From: Thalassobacillus cyri
Lineage (GTDB): Bacteria > Bacillota > Bacilli > Bacillales > Halobacillaceae
DNA: 64,000 nt
Assembly (NCBI RefSeq): GCF_900107755.1
Contig: NZ_FNQR01000006.1
Coordinates: 62,001 to 126,000, forward strand
Direction of reading: 5' to 3'
Of this stretch, positions 16,979-25,997 are shown in pieces. Each line of letters opens with the position of its first letter. Position 1 is the stretch's first letter. A program made the translations under genes and the position numbers. The notes beneath the pieces were generated by a model that saw nothing but the letters and a program-made list of their open reading frames with translations, ran no database searches and was not told where the DNA came from.

Positions 16979-17091
16979 AGTGCTTGAAGGAGTAATGATC
17001 CAGGTATATATTTATTTAAAATTGTTTTAACTATGGCTGGAGAGCTGAGAGTCTCTTCAGTTTTCTTAGTGCTTGAAGGAGTGAGAGAGTC
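16979..17091 (+). promoter_or_regulatory. ypdA leader with duplicated ribosome-binding segment and 11-codon ORF
   Basis: AGTGCTTGAAGGAGT occurs twice, at 16979-16993 and 17069-17083. The second copy supplies the ypdA ribosome-binding site. The first is followed one base later by an ATG (16995) that opens an 11-residue peptide, MIQVYIYLKLF, ending at TAA 17030. A small CTGA/TCAG hairpin and a T-rich tract lie between (17046-17065). It could be an attenuator-like leader or simply a tandem duplication. Confidence 0.4.
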
Positions 17092-18069
17092 GTGCAACAA
17101 GAAGAAGTGATCATAGTCGGAGCAGGACCCTGTGGGATGAGTGCTGCTATTGAACTTAAAGAGAGAGGCATAGAACCGCTTTTGATAGAAAAAGGGAATG
17201 TCGTCAATTCCATCTACAATTATCCCACTCACCAGACCTTTTTCAGTTCCAGTGAAAAGCTGGAAATTGGCGGAGTACCATTCATTACAGAACGACAAAA
17301 ACCTGTAAGGAATCAAGCCCTTGCTTATTACAGAGCAGTAGCCCAACGCAAGCAGTTGCGAGTCAACGCATATGAAAGAGTGTCCCAGGTTAAAAAAACA
17401 GGCGATGCTTTTACCATTCATACAAAAAAGAATTCGGGAGAACAAGTGACATATAAGGCGAAAGATATCATCATTGCCACCGGTTATTACGACCAACCTA
17501 ACATGATGGGTATTGACGGAGAAGAGTTAGATAAAGTGATGCATTACTTTAAAGAAGCACATCCTTATTTTGAAAAGGATGTCGTCGTAATCGGCGGGAA
17601 AAATTCAGCTGTCGACGCTGCGCTTGAACTTGTAAAGGCAGGAGCGAATGTGACAGTACTTTACCGTGGCGAAGATTATTCCAAAAGCATAAAACCTTGG
17701 ATACTCCCTGAGTTCGAAGCGTTGGTTAATAAAGGAATTATAGCAATGGAGTTCTGCGCTGAGGTGAAAGAAATAACAGAAACAGAGGTCATCTATTATT
17801 GTGAAGGCGAGGAGTACAGAATTGCCAACGATTTCGTGTTCGCAATGACTGGGTACCAGCCGGATCACAGTTTCCTTACCAAAATGGGCGTCGACATGGA
17901 TGAGGAGACAGGAAGACCGACGTTCGATGAAACAACCATGGAAACAAATGTACCTGGCATTTATATCGCAGGTGTTATTGCAGCCGGCTATAATAACAAT
18001 GAAATTTTTATTGAAAACGGGCGTCATCATGGGGAACAGATAGCTGAAGCGATTGCAGCTAAAAAATAA
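17092..18069 (+). CDS. ypdA: Bacillithiol disulfide reductase YpdA
   Basis: Flavoprotein of 325 residues that reduces oxidised bacillithiol with NADPH. It has an N-terminal FAD-binding GAGPCGMSAAIEL, a central NADPH-binding VIGGKNSAVDAALEL and a final FAD motif with GIYIAG. The Cys in GPCGM matches the conserved Cys of YpdA-type enzymes. The start is GTG with AAGGAG ten bases upstream. The gudB-ypdA order is as in B. subtilis, and bshA in this window supports bacillithiol use. A strong terminator follows. Confidence 0.93.
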   Translation: MQQEEVIIVGAGPCGMSAAIELKERGIEPLLIEKGNVVNSIYNYPTHQTFFSSSEKLEIGGVPFITERQKPVRNQALAYYRAVAQRKQLRVNAYERVSQVKKTGDAFTIHTKKNSGEQVTYKAKDIIIATGYYDQPNMMGIDGEELDKVMHYFKEAHPYFEKDVVVIGGKNSAVDAALELVKAGANVTVLYRGEDYSKSIKPWILPEFEALVNKGIIAMEFCAEVKEITETEVIYYCEGEEYRIANDFVFAMTGYQPDHSFLTKMGVDMDEETGRPTFDETTMETNVPGIYIAGVIAAGYNNNEIFIENGRHHGEQIAEAIAAKK

Positions 18070-18073
18070 AGGA

Positions 18074-18113
18074 AGAGGCTGGCTTTTTATATGAAAGCCA
18101 GCCTCTTTTTTCG
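18074..18113 (+). terminator. Bidirectional terminator between ypdA and ansA
   Basis: A 13-base stem, AGAGGCTGGCTTT (18074-18086) with AAAGCCAGCCTCT (18094-18106), is followed by a T-tract. It separates convergent ypdA and ansA. Confidence 0.92.
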
Positions 18114-18152
18114 TTTCGGTGACCGTTTACCAGCACCTTAAAAAGCCTTTAA

Positions 18153-19124
18153 TCAGTAATCAAACATGGGTGCCAGTTCAGTTGGGTTATTCGTCATTTC
18201 GAGAGCGACCATAAGTTTGATTCTTGCCTTAGGGCCAGTTAACCCGTTAGCGAAAATGATACCAGCTTCTCTTAATTTTCTTCCACCGCCTTCATAGGCA
18301 TAGGTATCCTGGACAATGCCCTGGTAGCATCGGGACACAAGGACAATCGGAATATTCATTGCCAATAGTTTTTTAATAGAGTCTACTGTGGCTGGGGGGA
18401 GGTTTCCTTGTCCGAGAGCTTCAATGACCAGCCCGTCAATATTCGTCTCGCGTAAAGCATCGAACATCGAACCATCCATACCGGCGTAGGCTTTGACCAG
18501 AGCGACATTTTTGCTTATTTGCTGAATAGGATAAGAATCACGCCTACTCAGTTTATGATGGAAAAAGACATCGCGTTTTGTGGTTATACCAATAGGACCG
18601 TATTGAGGACTTTGGAAAGTCGCTACATTACTGGTAGAGGTCTTGGTGACATTTTTCGCTGTATGAATTTCATCGTTCATAACCACGAGCACACCTTTGT
18701 CCTGCGCCTCGTCACAGGTGGCGACACGAATAGCAGTCAAAAGGTTATAAAGTCCATCGGCGCCGATTTCATTACTGGAGCGCATAGCTCCTGTCATAAC
18801 AACAGGTCTCCTAGTCTGCAGGAACAGATCTAAAAAGTACGCTGTTTCCTCTAAGGTGTCTGTACCGTGGGTCACGACAATCCCATCAATATTTTTAGAG
18901 GCAAGTTTTTCATGTATTCTTCTTCCAAGTTGCAGCATGTGTATGGGAGTCATATGGGGAGAGGGGATATAGAATAGCACCTCGTCCTCGATTTCCGCTA
19001 CATTACCCAGCATATCATTGAGTTCCTGTAAGGGATGACGGCCGTCTGTATTGACTTCTCCTGTCGCTTTATCTTCTTTCATCGAAATAGTTCCGCCTGT
19101 ATGGATTATCATAATTCGTTTCAT
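18153..19124 (-). CDS. ansA: L-asparaginase, type I
   Basis: Cytoplasmic asparaginase of 323 residues that hydrolyses asparagine to aspartate and ammonia. Active-site motifs are HTGGTIS (Thr12) and THGTDTLEETA in the middle, plus MTGAMRSS. The ATG at 19124 is chosen because AGGTGA lies just upstream; a GTG three codons earlier is possible. There is no signal peptide. It is monocistronic, divergent from prsW and convergent with ypdA. With gudB nearby it may take part in amino-acid catabolism. Confidence 0.93.
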   Translation of the reverse strand: MKRIMIIHTGGTISMKEDKATGEVNTDGRHPLQELNDMLGNVAEIEDEVLFYIPSPHMTPIHMLQLGRRIHEKLASKNIDGIVVTHGTDTLEETAYFLDLFLQTRRPVVMTGAMRSSNEIGADGLYNLLTAIRVATCDEAQDKGVLVVMNDEIHTAKNVTKTSTSNVATFQSPQYGPIGITTKRDVFFHHKLSRRDSYPIQQISKNVALVKAYAGMDGSMFDALRETNIDGLVIEALGQGNLPPATVDSIKKLLAMNIPIVLVSRCYQGIVQDTYAYEGGGRKLREAGIIFANGLTGPKARIKLMVALEMTNNPTELAPMFDY

Positions 19125-19209
19125 AGTGATCACCTGCTTTTCTAATGTTCCGTTTCTTTCCTTTCCATGATACGATTAAATCACTTGGATGGAAAGTGAG
19201 GAGCAATCG

Positions 19210-19878
19210 ATGATATCCATTCTTACACTGGCCCTTGCCCCTGTGGCAGCCATTATGACGTTCATTTATTTCAATAAACGGATAGAATTAGAGCCGCTCC
19301 CATTGATATTTCGTACTTTCATTCTAGGAGCGCTTCTAGTGTTTCCGATCATGTTCATACAATATGCGTTTAATGTTGAAGGACTCTTGCAATCTCCCTA
19401 TTCCCAGTCATTTATATTAGCAGGGTTGCTAGAGGAATTTTTAAAATGGTTCATTTTTTTATTTGCTGTCTATCAGCATAGAGAATTCGATCATCCTTAT
19501 GATGGCATCATCTACGGGGTTGCGATCAGCCTTGGTTTCGCCACGGTGGAAAATGTTATCTATCTCTTAGCGAACGGTGCTCAATATGCATGGGGGAGGG
19601 CGATATTCCCTGTATCCTCTCATGCATTGTTCGGCATATTAATGGGCTTCTATATTGGGAAAGCTAAGTTTAACACATATCATAATAAAATGTGGCTCTT
19701 GCTTGCTTTATTGATCCCGGTAGGTTTGCATGGTCTATATGATCTGATCCTTACCACAACTGCCAGTGTCTGGATTTATCTTATGATTCCTTTTATGGCA
19801 GTTCTTTGGTATATCGGGATACGGAAGATCAATCTGGCTAATCATAATTATCCAAATGTCCATACTAAAGCTGAATAA
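19210..19878 (+). CDS. prsW: Intramembrane metalloprotease PrsW
   Basis: Polytopic membrane protease of 222 residues. In B. subtilis PrsW makes the first cut in the anti-sigma factor RsiW, which activates sigma-W. The active-site segment is GLLEEFLKWF with Glu75-Glu76; HREFDHPYDGIIYG and GFATVENVIYL, then SSHALFGILMGFYIG, are further family motifs with conserved Asp, Glu and His. ATG 19210 has GAGGAG six bases upstream; a longer frame from 19189 lacks a good site. Position upstream of sleB matches B. subtilis. A terminator follows. Confidence 0.93.
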   Translation: MISILTLALAPVAAIMTFIYFNKRIELEPLPLIFRTFILGALLVFPIMFIQYAFNVEGLLQSPYSQSFILAGLLEEFLKWFIFLFAVYQHREFDHPYDGIIYGVAISLGFATVENVIYLLANGAQYAWGRAIFPVSSHALFGILMGFYIGKAKFNTYHNKMWLLLALLIPVGLHGLYDLILTTTASVWIYLMIPFMAVLWYIGIRKINLANHNYPNVHTKAE

Positions 19879-19892
19879 AGAGAACTTCCTGA

Positions 19893-19924
19893 AAACCATG
19901 CCTTAAACGGCATGGTTTTTTTCT
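19893..19924 (+). terminator. Terminator of prsW
   Basis: AAACCATGCC (19893-19902) pairs with GGCATGGTTT (19909-19918), followed by TTTT. The remaining gap to sleB (19925-20141) has no convincing promoter that I could read, although sleB is sigma-G dependent in B. subtilis. Confidence 0.9.
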
Positions 19925-20141
19925 CCATGATTATAACCGACTGCAACAAGGCATCGAGTCTTTTTTATTAGAATAAACACAAATGATATACAGAGCGTAA
20001 TTAATTTTCACCAACGTCAGGTTGTCTGGCAGATATGTAAGATGTTAGCACTGGCGTTATTTTAATGCATAAATCCTGACTAGATTCAAAAGATATCAAT
20101 AGCATTAATGAATAAATGAGTCCAGGAGGCGAGAATAAGTA

Positions 20142-20972
20142 ATGATCATAAAGCGGTCGATTTTTTATACAGCTTTATCGGTATTGTTGGCAGGAGGATT
20201 AGTAATAGCCTTTCCAAGCGAACCAGCAGATGCTTTTTCCAATCAAGTGATCCAGCAGGGGGCTGTGGGAGATGATGTTATCGAGCTGCAAGCCAGGCTG
20301 CAGTATCTAGGTTTTTACAATGGGGAGATTGATGGTGTTTTTGGTTGGGGAACCTACTGGGCTCTGCGAAACTTCCAATATGAGTTCGGTATGGAAATTG
20401 ATGGCTTGGCAGGCCAGACAACAAAACAAAAACTAGTGAATGCCACCAAGTATGATGAAGGCTTTGTAAAAGAACAAATTAGGAAAGGAAGAGATTTTTC
20501 TTATTATGGCGGTGTTCCTAAAGAGCAACAAGTAAAAAAACAGCCGCAAAAGCAACAGGGAAATCAGCAGCAAGCTGAAGGGCCTAGCAATACTGCAGTA
20601 AATGTTCCAAATGGTTTCTCCCAAAATGATATTCAATTGATGGCTAATGCTGTCTATGGAGAAGCACGAGGAGAACCCTACGTCGGACAGGTAGCAGTTG
20701 CGGCAGTAATCTTAAATCGTGTCAACAGTTCAACTTTCCCCAATACAGTAGCAGGTGTAATTTTTGAACCGAGGGCTTTTACAGCTGTAGCTGATGGCCA
20801 AATTTGGCTTACCCCCAATGAAACGGCGAAGCGGGCAGTCATGGATGCGATAAATGGATGGGATCCATCCAGTGAAGCGATTTATTATTTCAACCCGGAT
20901 ACAGCCACTTCTGGATGGATATGGAGCAGGCCTCAGATCAAAAAAATCGGTAAACATATTTTTGCGAAATAG
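20142..20972 (+). CDS. sleB: Spore cortex-lytic enzyme SleB
   Basis: Secreted lytic transglycosylase that degrades cortex peptidoglycan during germination (276 residues). It has an N-terminal signal peptide (cut near AFPSEPADAFS), a peptidoglycan-binding domain (about 38-100, VIELQARLQYLGFY...DGLAGQTTK), a Gln/Lys-rich linker (about 128-150) and a catalytic SleB hydrolase domain (about 160-276) with the probable catalytic Glu174 in YGEARGE and the C-terminal ATSGWIWSRPQ motif. AGGAGG precedes the start. It is followed 13 bases later by ypeB. Confidence 0.95.
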   Translation: MIIKRSIFYTALSVLLAGGLVIAFPSEPADAFSNQVIQQGAVGDDVIELQARLQYLGFYNGEIDGVFGWGTYWALRNFQYEFGMEIDGLAGQTTKQKLVNATKYDEGFVKEQIRKGRDFSYYGGVPKEQQVKKQPQKQQGNQQQAEGPSNTAVNVPNGFSQNDIQLMANAVYGEARGEPYVGQVAVAAVILNRVNSSTFPNTVAGVIFEPRAFTAVADGQIWLTPNETAKRAVMDAINGWDPSSEAIYYFNPDTATSGWIWSRPQIKKIGKHIFAK

Positions 20973-20985
20973 GTGGTGAGATTAG

Positions 20986-22329
20986 ATGAAAAGATGGATA
21001 TTGATTACATTATTAGTTATTGGAGTAGTAGGAACAGGGGTATGGGGCTATAAAGAACATCAGGATAAAAATGCAGTATTGATCCAGGCAGAAAACAGTT
21101 ACCAGCGGGCATTTCATGACTTAACCTATCATACAGATTTACTTCATGATAAAATCGGAAATGTTTTGGCCATGAATACGCAAAAACGCCTTTCACCGGA
21201 GCTCGCTCAAATATGGAGGTTGACATCAGAAGCACAGACCGATGTGGGACAGCTGCCATTGACGTTGCTCCCTTTCAATAAAACAGAAGAATTTTTACAT
21301 GATATTGGTGACTTCAGCTATAAGACAGCAATTCGTGACTTGAATAAGGAACCGCTTTCTGATGAAGAAGTAAAAATGTTAGAAAACCTTTATAAACAAA
21401 GTGGGACGATTAAAGATGAACTTCGTAAAGTTCAACATACTGTATTAGAAGAAAATCTACGTTGGATGGATGTCCAGCTTGCATTAGCTACAAATGATTC
21501 ACAGGGTGACAATACGATTATTGATGGGTTTAAGACAGTGGAAAAAAGCGTTGCAGGTTTTGGGGAAGAGAATAATGGCAGCAATATTATCGGGATAGCC
21601 GATGAGAATCATGAATTCAAAGGTCTGGAAGGTGAGGATATCACCGAACAGGAAGCAACGAAAATAGCCAAAGAAATTTTCAATATTAAAGAAAAGCAGA
21701 ATCTGAATATTACAAAGTCAGGTAAAGGAGCAGATGTCCAAACCTACATGGCTTCTTATCAACAGGGCGATAAAAATGGCTATGCTGACCTTTCTGAGAA
21801 AGGTGGTCACCCATTAACGGTAATGGTCGAACGGCCTGTAAAAGAGGCGAAAATCAGTCTCCATGAAGGGGCTCTGAAGGCTAATGAATATTTAAAGTCC
21901 TTTGAATTTCCAGATCATGAACTGGTTCAAAGCAGCCAATATGAGAAAGAAGGAGTTTATTCATTTGTCGCTACTCAAGATGGGGTAAGAATTTATCCGG
22001 ATGCCATCCAGATGAAGATTGCTTTGGATAATGGGGATATGTTGGGAATGTCTGCGAAAGATTATTTCATGAATCACCAGAAACGGGAAATAAAAGAACC
22101 TGCCATTTCGGAAGAAGAAGCCAGGTCAAGTGTTAATCCGCAAGTGAAGATTCAGGAGCAGCATATGGCGATCATTGAAAATGATTTGGCAGAAGAGGTA
22201 TTGACGTATGAATTCCTAGGAACTTTAGGTAATAATACCTATCGAATTTTCATTAATGCTGAAGATGGAACAGAAGAAAAAGTAGAACGGTTGAAGGCTA
22301 CGGAAATCAAATTTTCACGGGCAGTTTAA
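20986..22329 (+). CDS. ypeB: Germination protein YpeB
   Basis: Partner needed for SleB stability and localisation in the spore (447 residues). It has an N-terminal membrane anchor (about 4-22), a helical region starting SYQRAFHDLTYHTDLLHDKIGN, and C-terminal PepSY-type repeats (about 210-440, for example ITEQEATKIAKEIF and EISEEEARSSV-like segments). It is co-transcribed with sleB (13-base gap) and ends at a strong terminator. Confidence 0.95.
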   Translation: MKRWILITLLVIGVVGTGVWGYKEHQDKNAVLIQAENSYQRAFHDLTYHTDLLHDKIGNVLAMNTQKRLSPELAQIWRLTSEAQTDVGQLPLTLLPFNKTEEFLHDIGDFSYKTAIRDLNKEPLSDEEVKMLENLYKQSGTIKDELRKVQHTVLEENLRWMDVQLALATNDSQGDNTIIDGFKTVEKSVAGFGEENNGSNIIGIADENHEFKGLEGEDITEQEATKIAKEIFNIKEKQNLNITKSGKGADVQTYMASYQQGDKNGYADLSEKGGHPLTVMVERPVKEAKISLHEGALKANEYLKSFEFPDHELVQSSQYEKEGVYSFVATQDGVRIYPDAIQMKIALDNGDMLGMSAKDYFMNHQKREIKEPAISEEEARSSVNPQVKIQEQHMAIIENDLAEEVLTYEFLGTLGNNTYRIFINAEDGTEEKVERLKATEIKFSRAV

Positions 22330-22331
22330 CA

Positions 22332-22363
22332 GGAAAGGTGGATACTCCACCTTTCCATTTTTT
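22332..22363 (+). terminator. Terminator of sleB-ypeB
   Basis: GGAAAGGTGGA (22332-22342) pairs perfectly with TCCACCTTTCC (22346-22356) around a three-base loop and is followed by ATTTTTT. Confidence 0.92.
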
Positions 22364-22419
22364 AAATAATTTGAGATAATTACCATAGACAAAAATACTA
22401 GTCAGAAAGAAGGGTTTAC

Positions 22420-23085
22420 GTGGTAGAAATAGGAACTCCTGTCACCCTTGAATTAATACATACAGATCATGGTGCTCAAGAATCGTTTAAAAGTAAAATT
22501 GTCGATAAAAAAGGTAATTACCTCTTTCTTGCTTATCCTGTCGGTGAAAAGACACGCAAGACAGGAGTTTTCCTTGAAGGCACCCAAATAAAAATAAGTT
22601 TTGTCGGGAAAGACCAGTCCGTTTACCTGTTTGAAACCTCTGTGATTGCCCGAAAGAAATTAAAAATTCCTGTGCTGGTATTCTATTTTCCAGGAGACAA
22701 CGAGATCATAAGGATTCAAAGAAGAAAATACGTACGGATTGAAACAGCTGTTGATGTCGCTGTATATAACAATCAGTTGGATGTGCCACCCTTCACAACG
22801 ATTACAATGGATATTAGCGGTGGGGGCGCTGCCATCGTTTTGCCAGAAAGCCACCAGCTTAAGCATCAGGAGAATCTGGGTTTGATGCTTGTATTCCCTA
22901 TGAATTCCGGTGATATACGATATATAGAAGCAAAAGGCACAGTGGTTCGTATTTTTAATCATAAAGAGATGGAGAGGGATATTGCTTCCATTGAATTCAG
23001 CACTATCCCGGATAACCAAAGGCAAACCATTATCCAATTCTGTTTCGAGCGTCAGTTATATATGCGGAATAGAGGTATACAATAG
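22420..23085 (+). CDS. PilZ-domain c-di-GMP receptor (YpfA/MotI-like)
   Basis: Protein of 221 residues with an N-terminal YcgR-like domain (about 1-90) and a C-terminal PilZ domain. The two c-di-GMP-binding signatures are present: R-x3-R (Arg102, Arg106 in QRRKYVRIE) and D-x-S-x-x-G (Asp131, Ser133, Gly136). In B. subtilis the homologue at this locus (YpfA, renamed MotI or DgrA) binds c-di-GMP and disengages the flagellar stator. The start is GTG with AGAAGGG upstream. It is followed by ypfB and then cmk, as in B. subtilis. Confidence 0.9.
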   Translation: MVEIGTPVTLELIHTDHGAQESFKSKIVDKKGNYLFLAYPVGEKTRKTGVFLEGTQIKISFVGKDQSVYLFETSVIARKKLKIPVLVFYFPGDNEIIRIQRRKYVRIETAVDVAVYNNQLDVPPFTTITMDISGGGAAIVLPESHQLKHQENLGLMLVFPMNSGDIRYIEAKGTVVRIFNHKEMERDIASIEFSTIPDNQRQTIIQFCFERQLYMRNRGIQ

Positions 23086-23121
23086 ATTTTTCCCATAAGC
23101 CATAATAAGGAATGATAAAGG

Positions 23122-23292
23122 ATGAAGCGAGTGGAAAGAATTATCATGATCTTACTTCTGCTGCACGGGGGGTTGCTTATTATTTCACAATATCTGTTGC
23201 TGCATACGGAAATAGTATGGAACTGGCAACCCGTTCATGATTATTTAGGTGTATTCCCCAGTAGTGAGCAGACAAATTTCATAGATTTTTAA
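23122..23292 (+). CDS. ypfB: Small YpfB-like membrane protein (DUF5359)
   Basis: Reading frame of 56 residues, ATG at 23122 with AAGGAA about ten bases upstream. The peptide starts MKRVERIIMILLLLHGGLLI and has one transmembrane helix (about 7-27) followed by a short polar tail with a YLGVFPSS segment. Its size, topology and position between ypfA and cmk match YpfB of B. subtilis. Function is unknown. It probably shares the ypfA transcript. Confidence 0.75.
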   Translation: MKRVERIIMILLLLHGGLLIISQYLLLHTEIVWNWQPVHDYLGVFPSSEQTNFIDF

Positions 23293-23395
23293 GCAACGTA
23301 TATGTTATGATTTTGAGATAGAAAGTAAATAGTTTAACTAATAGAGAAGCGTAAAAAACAACTAAAAGACAGGTTGCAGGAAGATGGATAGGAGG

Positions 23396-23433
23396 GACGC
23401 GCTTTCTTGAAAGCAGAAAGGCGTCTTTTTTCC
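23396..23433 (+). terminator. Terminator upstream of cmk
   Basis: GACGC-GCTTTC (23396-23406) pairs with GAAAG-GCGTC (23416-23425) with one bulge, followed by TTTTTTCC. It would end the ypfA-ypfB transcript. Confidence 0.8.
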
Positions 23434-23469
23434 TTGTAGCCAGAGAGCATAACTGTTGGAAAGTGGTGA

Positions 23470-24147
23470 ATGGATTTGGAGAATCAATTAGCGATAGCCA
23501 TAGATGGGCCTGCCGCTGCTGGTAAGAGCACTGTTGCTAAAAAAGTCGCTCATCAACTAGGGTATGTATATATTGATACTGGAGCGATGTACCGGGCACT
23601 GACATGGTGTGCGTTACAAAAAGAACTCGACCTGGAGGATGAAGCGGGGGTACATCATCTATTAATGGAATGTGACATTCTTTTGAAAATGGAACAAGAC
23701 GGACAGCGTGTATATGTCAACGAGGAAGATGTTACCCAGGCAATTCGCACACAAGAAGTAACGAATCAGGTATCGCTCGTCGCTAAACATAGAAAAGTCC
23801 GCGAAGAAATGGTGCAGCGACAGCAAAAGCTTGCAAAAAAACGCGGGGTCGTAATGGATGGAAGAGATATTGGCACGCATGTAATCCCGGATGCTGAAGT
23901 AAAGATCTTCATGAGTGCATCCGTGGAAGAGCGCGCGGAAAGAAGGCATAAAGAGAACCTTAAAAAAGGTTTTCCATCTAATTTAGAAGAGTTGATGGAT
24001 GAAATCAGAAGACGCGATGAAATCGATTCAAAGCGGGAAGTAGCCCCACTTCTCAAAGCAGATGATGCAGTGGAAATAGATACAACCTCCTTGAGTATCG
24101 ATGAAGTGGTCGAGCGAATCATTGCCGTAGTTAAAAAAAATGGTTAA
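23470..24147 (+). CDS. cmk: Cytidylate kinase
   Basis: Phosphorylates CMP and dCMP in the cytoplasm (225 residues). The P-loop is DGPAAAGKS (residues 12-20); later motifs are [30 protein letters not shown] and the LID segment RAERR. Length is normal for bacterial Cmk. It starts a run of closely spaced essential genes (cmk, plsC, rpsA) that is conserved in Bacillaceae. Confidence 0.96.
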   Translation: MDLENQLAIAIDGPAAAGKSTVAKKVAHQLGYVYIDTGAMYRALTWCALQKELDLEDEAGVHHLLMECDILLKMEQDGQRVYVNEEDVTQAIRTQEVTNQVSLVAKHRKVREEMVQRQQKLAKKRGVVMDGRDIGTHVIPDAEVKIFMSASVEERAERRHKENLKKGFPSNLEELMDEIRRRDEIDSKREVAPLLKADDAVEIDTTSLSIDEVVERIIAVVKKNG

Positions 24148-24159
24148 GGAGAAAGTGAT

Positions 24160-24750
24160 ATGAATCTTTATAAGGTGGGGAAGTTTTTATTCACAGTTAT
24201 TCTGTACCCGCTCTACCGCATCAAGGTCATTGGCAAAAAAAATATCCCAAAAGAAGGTCCTGTGATTATCTGTTCCAATCATATATCGAATTTAGATCCG
24301 CCGGTGGTTGGCATAACCAGCGGAAGGAACATTCATTTCATGGCCAAAGAAGAACTTTTCAAGAACAAATTTTTCGGGAAAATACTTAGAAACGTCCATG
24401 CATTTCCAGTCAAGCGTGGTATGAAAGATCGGAATGCATTGAGAGGCGGATTGAAGATTCTCGAAGAAAATGAAACCCTGGGTCTTTTTCCAGAAGGGAC
24501 AAGGAGTAAAACTGGGGAGGTAGGACAGGGGTTAGCAGGCGCAGGTTTTTTTGCACTTCGTTCTGAAGCATGGATCATACCATGTGCCATTATTGGTCCG
24601 TATAAACCCTTCAAACGGTTGTGGGTAGTATATGGTGAGCCAATTGATATGTCCAGTTATCGTGAAAATAAAGCTACAGCTCGGGAAACTACTGATATGA
24701 TAATGAAAGAAATCGAAAAATTAGCAAAAAACCCAAAAATGAACGGTTAA
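24160..24750 (+). CDS. plsC: 1-acylglycerol-3-phosphate O-acyltransferase (PlsC family)
   Basis: Acyltransferase of phospholipid synthesis (196 residues) that converts lysophosphatidic acid to phosphatidic acid at the membrane. It has the catalytic H-x4-D motif (His41, Asp46 in NHISNLDP) and the FPEGTRS substrate motif (110-116), after a hydrophobic N-terminal segment. It lies 12 bases after cmk and 90 bases before rpsA, so probably shares the cmk transcript. Confidence 0.93.
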   Translation: MNLYKVGKFLFTVILYPLYRIKVIGKKNIPKEGPVIICSNHISNLDPPVVGITSGRNIHFMAKEELFKNKFFGKILRNVHAFPVKRGMKDRNALRGGLKILEENETLGLFPEGTRSKTGEVGQGLAGAGFFALRSEAWIIPCAIIGPYKPFKRLWVVYGEPIDMSSYRENKATARETTDMIMKEIEKLAKNPKMNG

Positions 24751-24840
24751 TTACTTGACAAATTCTTATAAATATTAGAAGTTAGACAAAAGGACATTCT
24801 GAAGTGAAGTAGTGTCGGATTTTGAAGGAGGTAGCTTGGT

Positions 24841-25983
24841 ATGGATGAAATGAATCAAGAAGTTACAGGAATGCAAGGATTCTCTACTGGTGACATCGTG
24901 ACAGGAAAGGTAGTGAAAGTGGAAGAAAAACAAGTTCTTGTTGATGTCGGCTATAAAGTAGAGGGGATTGTTCCAATTAGTGAACTCTCCAGCCTTCATG
25001 TAGAGAAAGCATCAGATGTAGTTAGTGAAGGCGATGAAATCAAGCTTCAAGTCAAGAAAGTAGAAGATGATGAAATCGTGCTCTCCAAACGTGCGGTTGA
25101 TGCGGACAAAGCATGGGAAGAGCTGGAACAGAAATATGAGAGCGGAGAAGTATTTGAAGCGGAAGTAAAAGACATCGTCAAAGGCGGACTTGTAGTAGAC
25201 GTCGGCCTGCGTGGTTTCATTCCTGCTTCTTTGGTTGAAACTTATTATGTTGAAAATTTTGATGAATATAAAGGAAAACCTTTAACACTAAAAGTAGTAG
25301 AGCTTGATCGCGAACAAAACCGCGTTATTTTGTCCCACCGTGCCGTGGTGGAAGCAGAAGAGTCTACAAAGAAACAGGAAGTCCTAAATTCATTGGAAGA
25401 AGGCCAAGTCATCGAAGGTACCGTACAGCGCATCACTGATTTTGGTGCATTCGTAAACCTTGGTGGAATCGATGGACTTGTTCATATTTCCCAGCTTTCC
25501 CATGAACATGTGGAAAAGGCTTCTGATGTGGTAGAGGAAGGCCAAAAGATTAATGTGAAGGTTCTTTCTGTGGACAGAGACAACGAGCGTATCTCCCTTT
25601 CTTATAAAGAAACCCAGCCTGGACCTTGGCATGATCTGGAACAACGTGTGGAGCGTGGGGCAGTTCTTGAAGGAACTGTCAAACGCCTGGTGAACTTTGG
25701 AGCATTCGTCGAAGTGTTCCCGGGAGTGGAAGGCCTGGTTCATATTTCTCAAATTGCAAGCCGTCATATCGGCACTCCGGATGAAGTGCTCGACGTCGGG
25801 CAGGATGTTAAAGTGAAAGTTCTTGATGTCGATGAACAAGCTAAGCGTCTGTCATTAAGTATCAAAGAGCTTGAGCGTGATGAAGACCGTCAGGAATTGA
25901 AGCAGTATGAAAAGGAAGACGACCATTCTGGTTTCCAATTAGGAGATATGATTGGAGATAAGCTGGATAAATATAAAAACTGA
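24841..25983 (+). CDS. rpsA: 30S ribosomal protein S1 homologue
   Basis: RNA-binding protein of 380 residues with four S1 (OB-fold) domains, at about 17-85, 103-170, 190-258 and 275-345; each has the G-x-V-x(n)-G(L/A)FV-type pattern (GTVQRITDFGAFVNLGGIDG is the clearest). Bacillaceae S1 is shorter than the six-domain form of E. coli; the B. subtilis homologue is YpfD. The ribosome-binding site is GAAGGAGG. A TTGACA sequence (24755-24760) lies 80 bases upstream but lacks a clear -10 partner. Confidence 0.94.
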   Translation: MDEMNQEVTGMQGFSTGDIVTGKVVKVEEKQVLVDVGYKVEGIVPISELSSLHVEKASDVVSEGDEIKLQVKKVEDDEIVLSKRAVDADKAWEELEQKYESGEVFEAEVKDIVKGGLVVDVGLRGFIPASLVETYYVENFDEYKGKPLTLKVVELDREQNRVILSHRAVVEAEESTKKQEVLNSLEEGQVIEGTVQRITDFGAFVNLGGIDGLVHISQLSHEHVEKASDVVEEGQKINVKVLSVDRDNERISLSYKETQPGPWHDLEQRVERGAVLEGTVKRLVNFGAFVEVFPGVEGLVHISQIASRHIGTPDEVLDVGQDVKVKVLDVDEQAKRLSLSIKELERDEDRQELKQYEKEDDHSGFQLGDMIGDKLDKYKN

Positions 25984-25997
25984 TTGGTGAGAAGGAT

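Noticed and set aside
17041-17091. TRAP-binding site suggested by several GAG and TAG triplets before ypdA
   Set aside because: Spacing between triplets is irregular (often four or more bases) and there are too few for an 11-mer site.
16852-17496. Long minus-strand frame spanning the gudB end and ypdA start
   Set aside because: It is antisense to two well-identified genes and crosses the gudB terminator; the sequence is not protein-like.
18519-18833. Plus-strand frame of 104 codons
   Set aside because: It is antisense to ansA, which has full asparaginase motifs.
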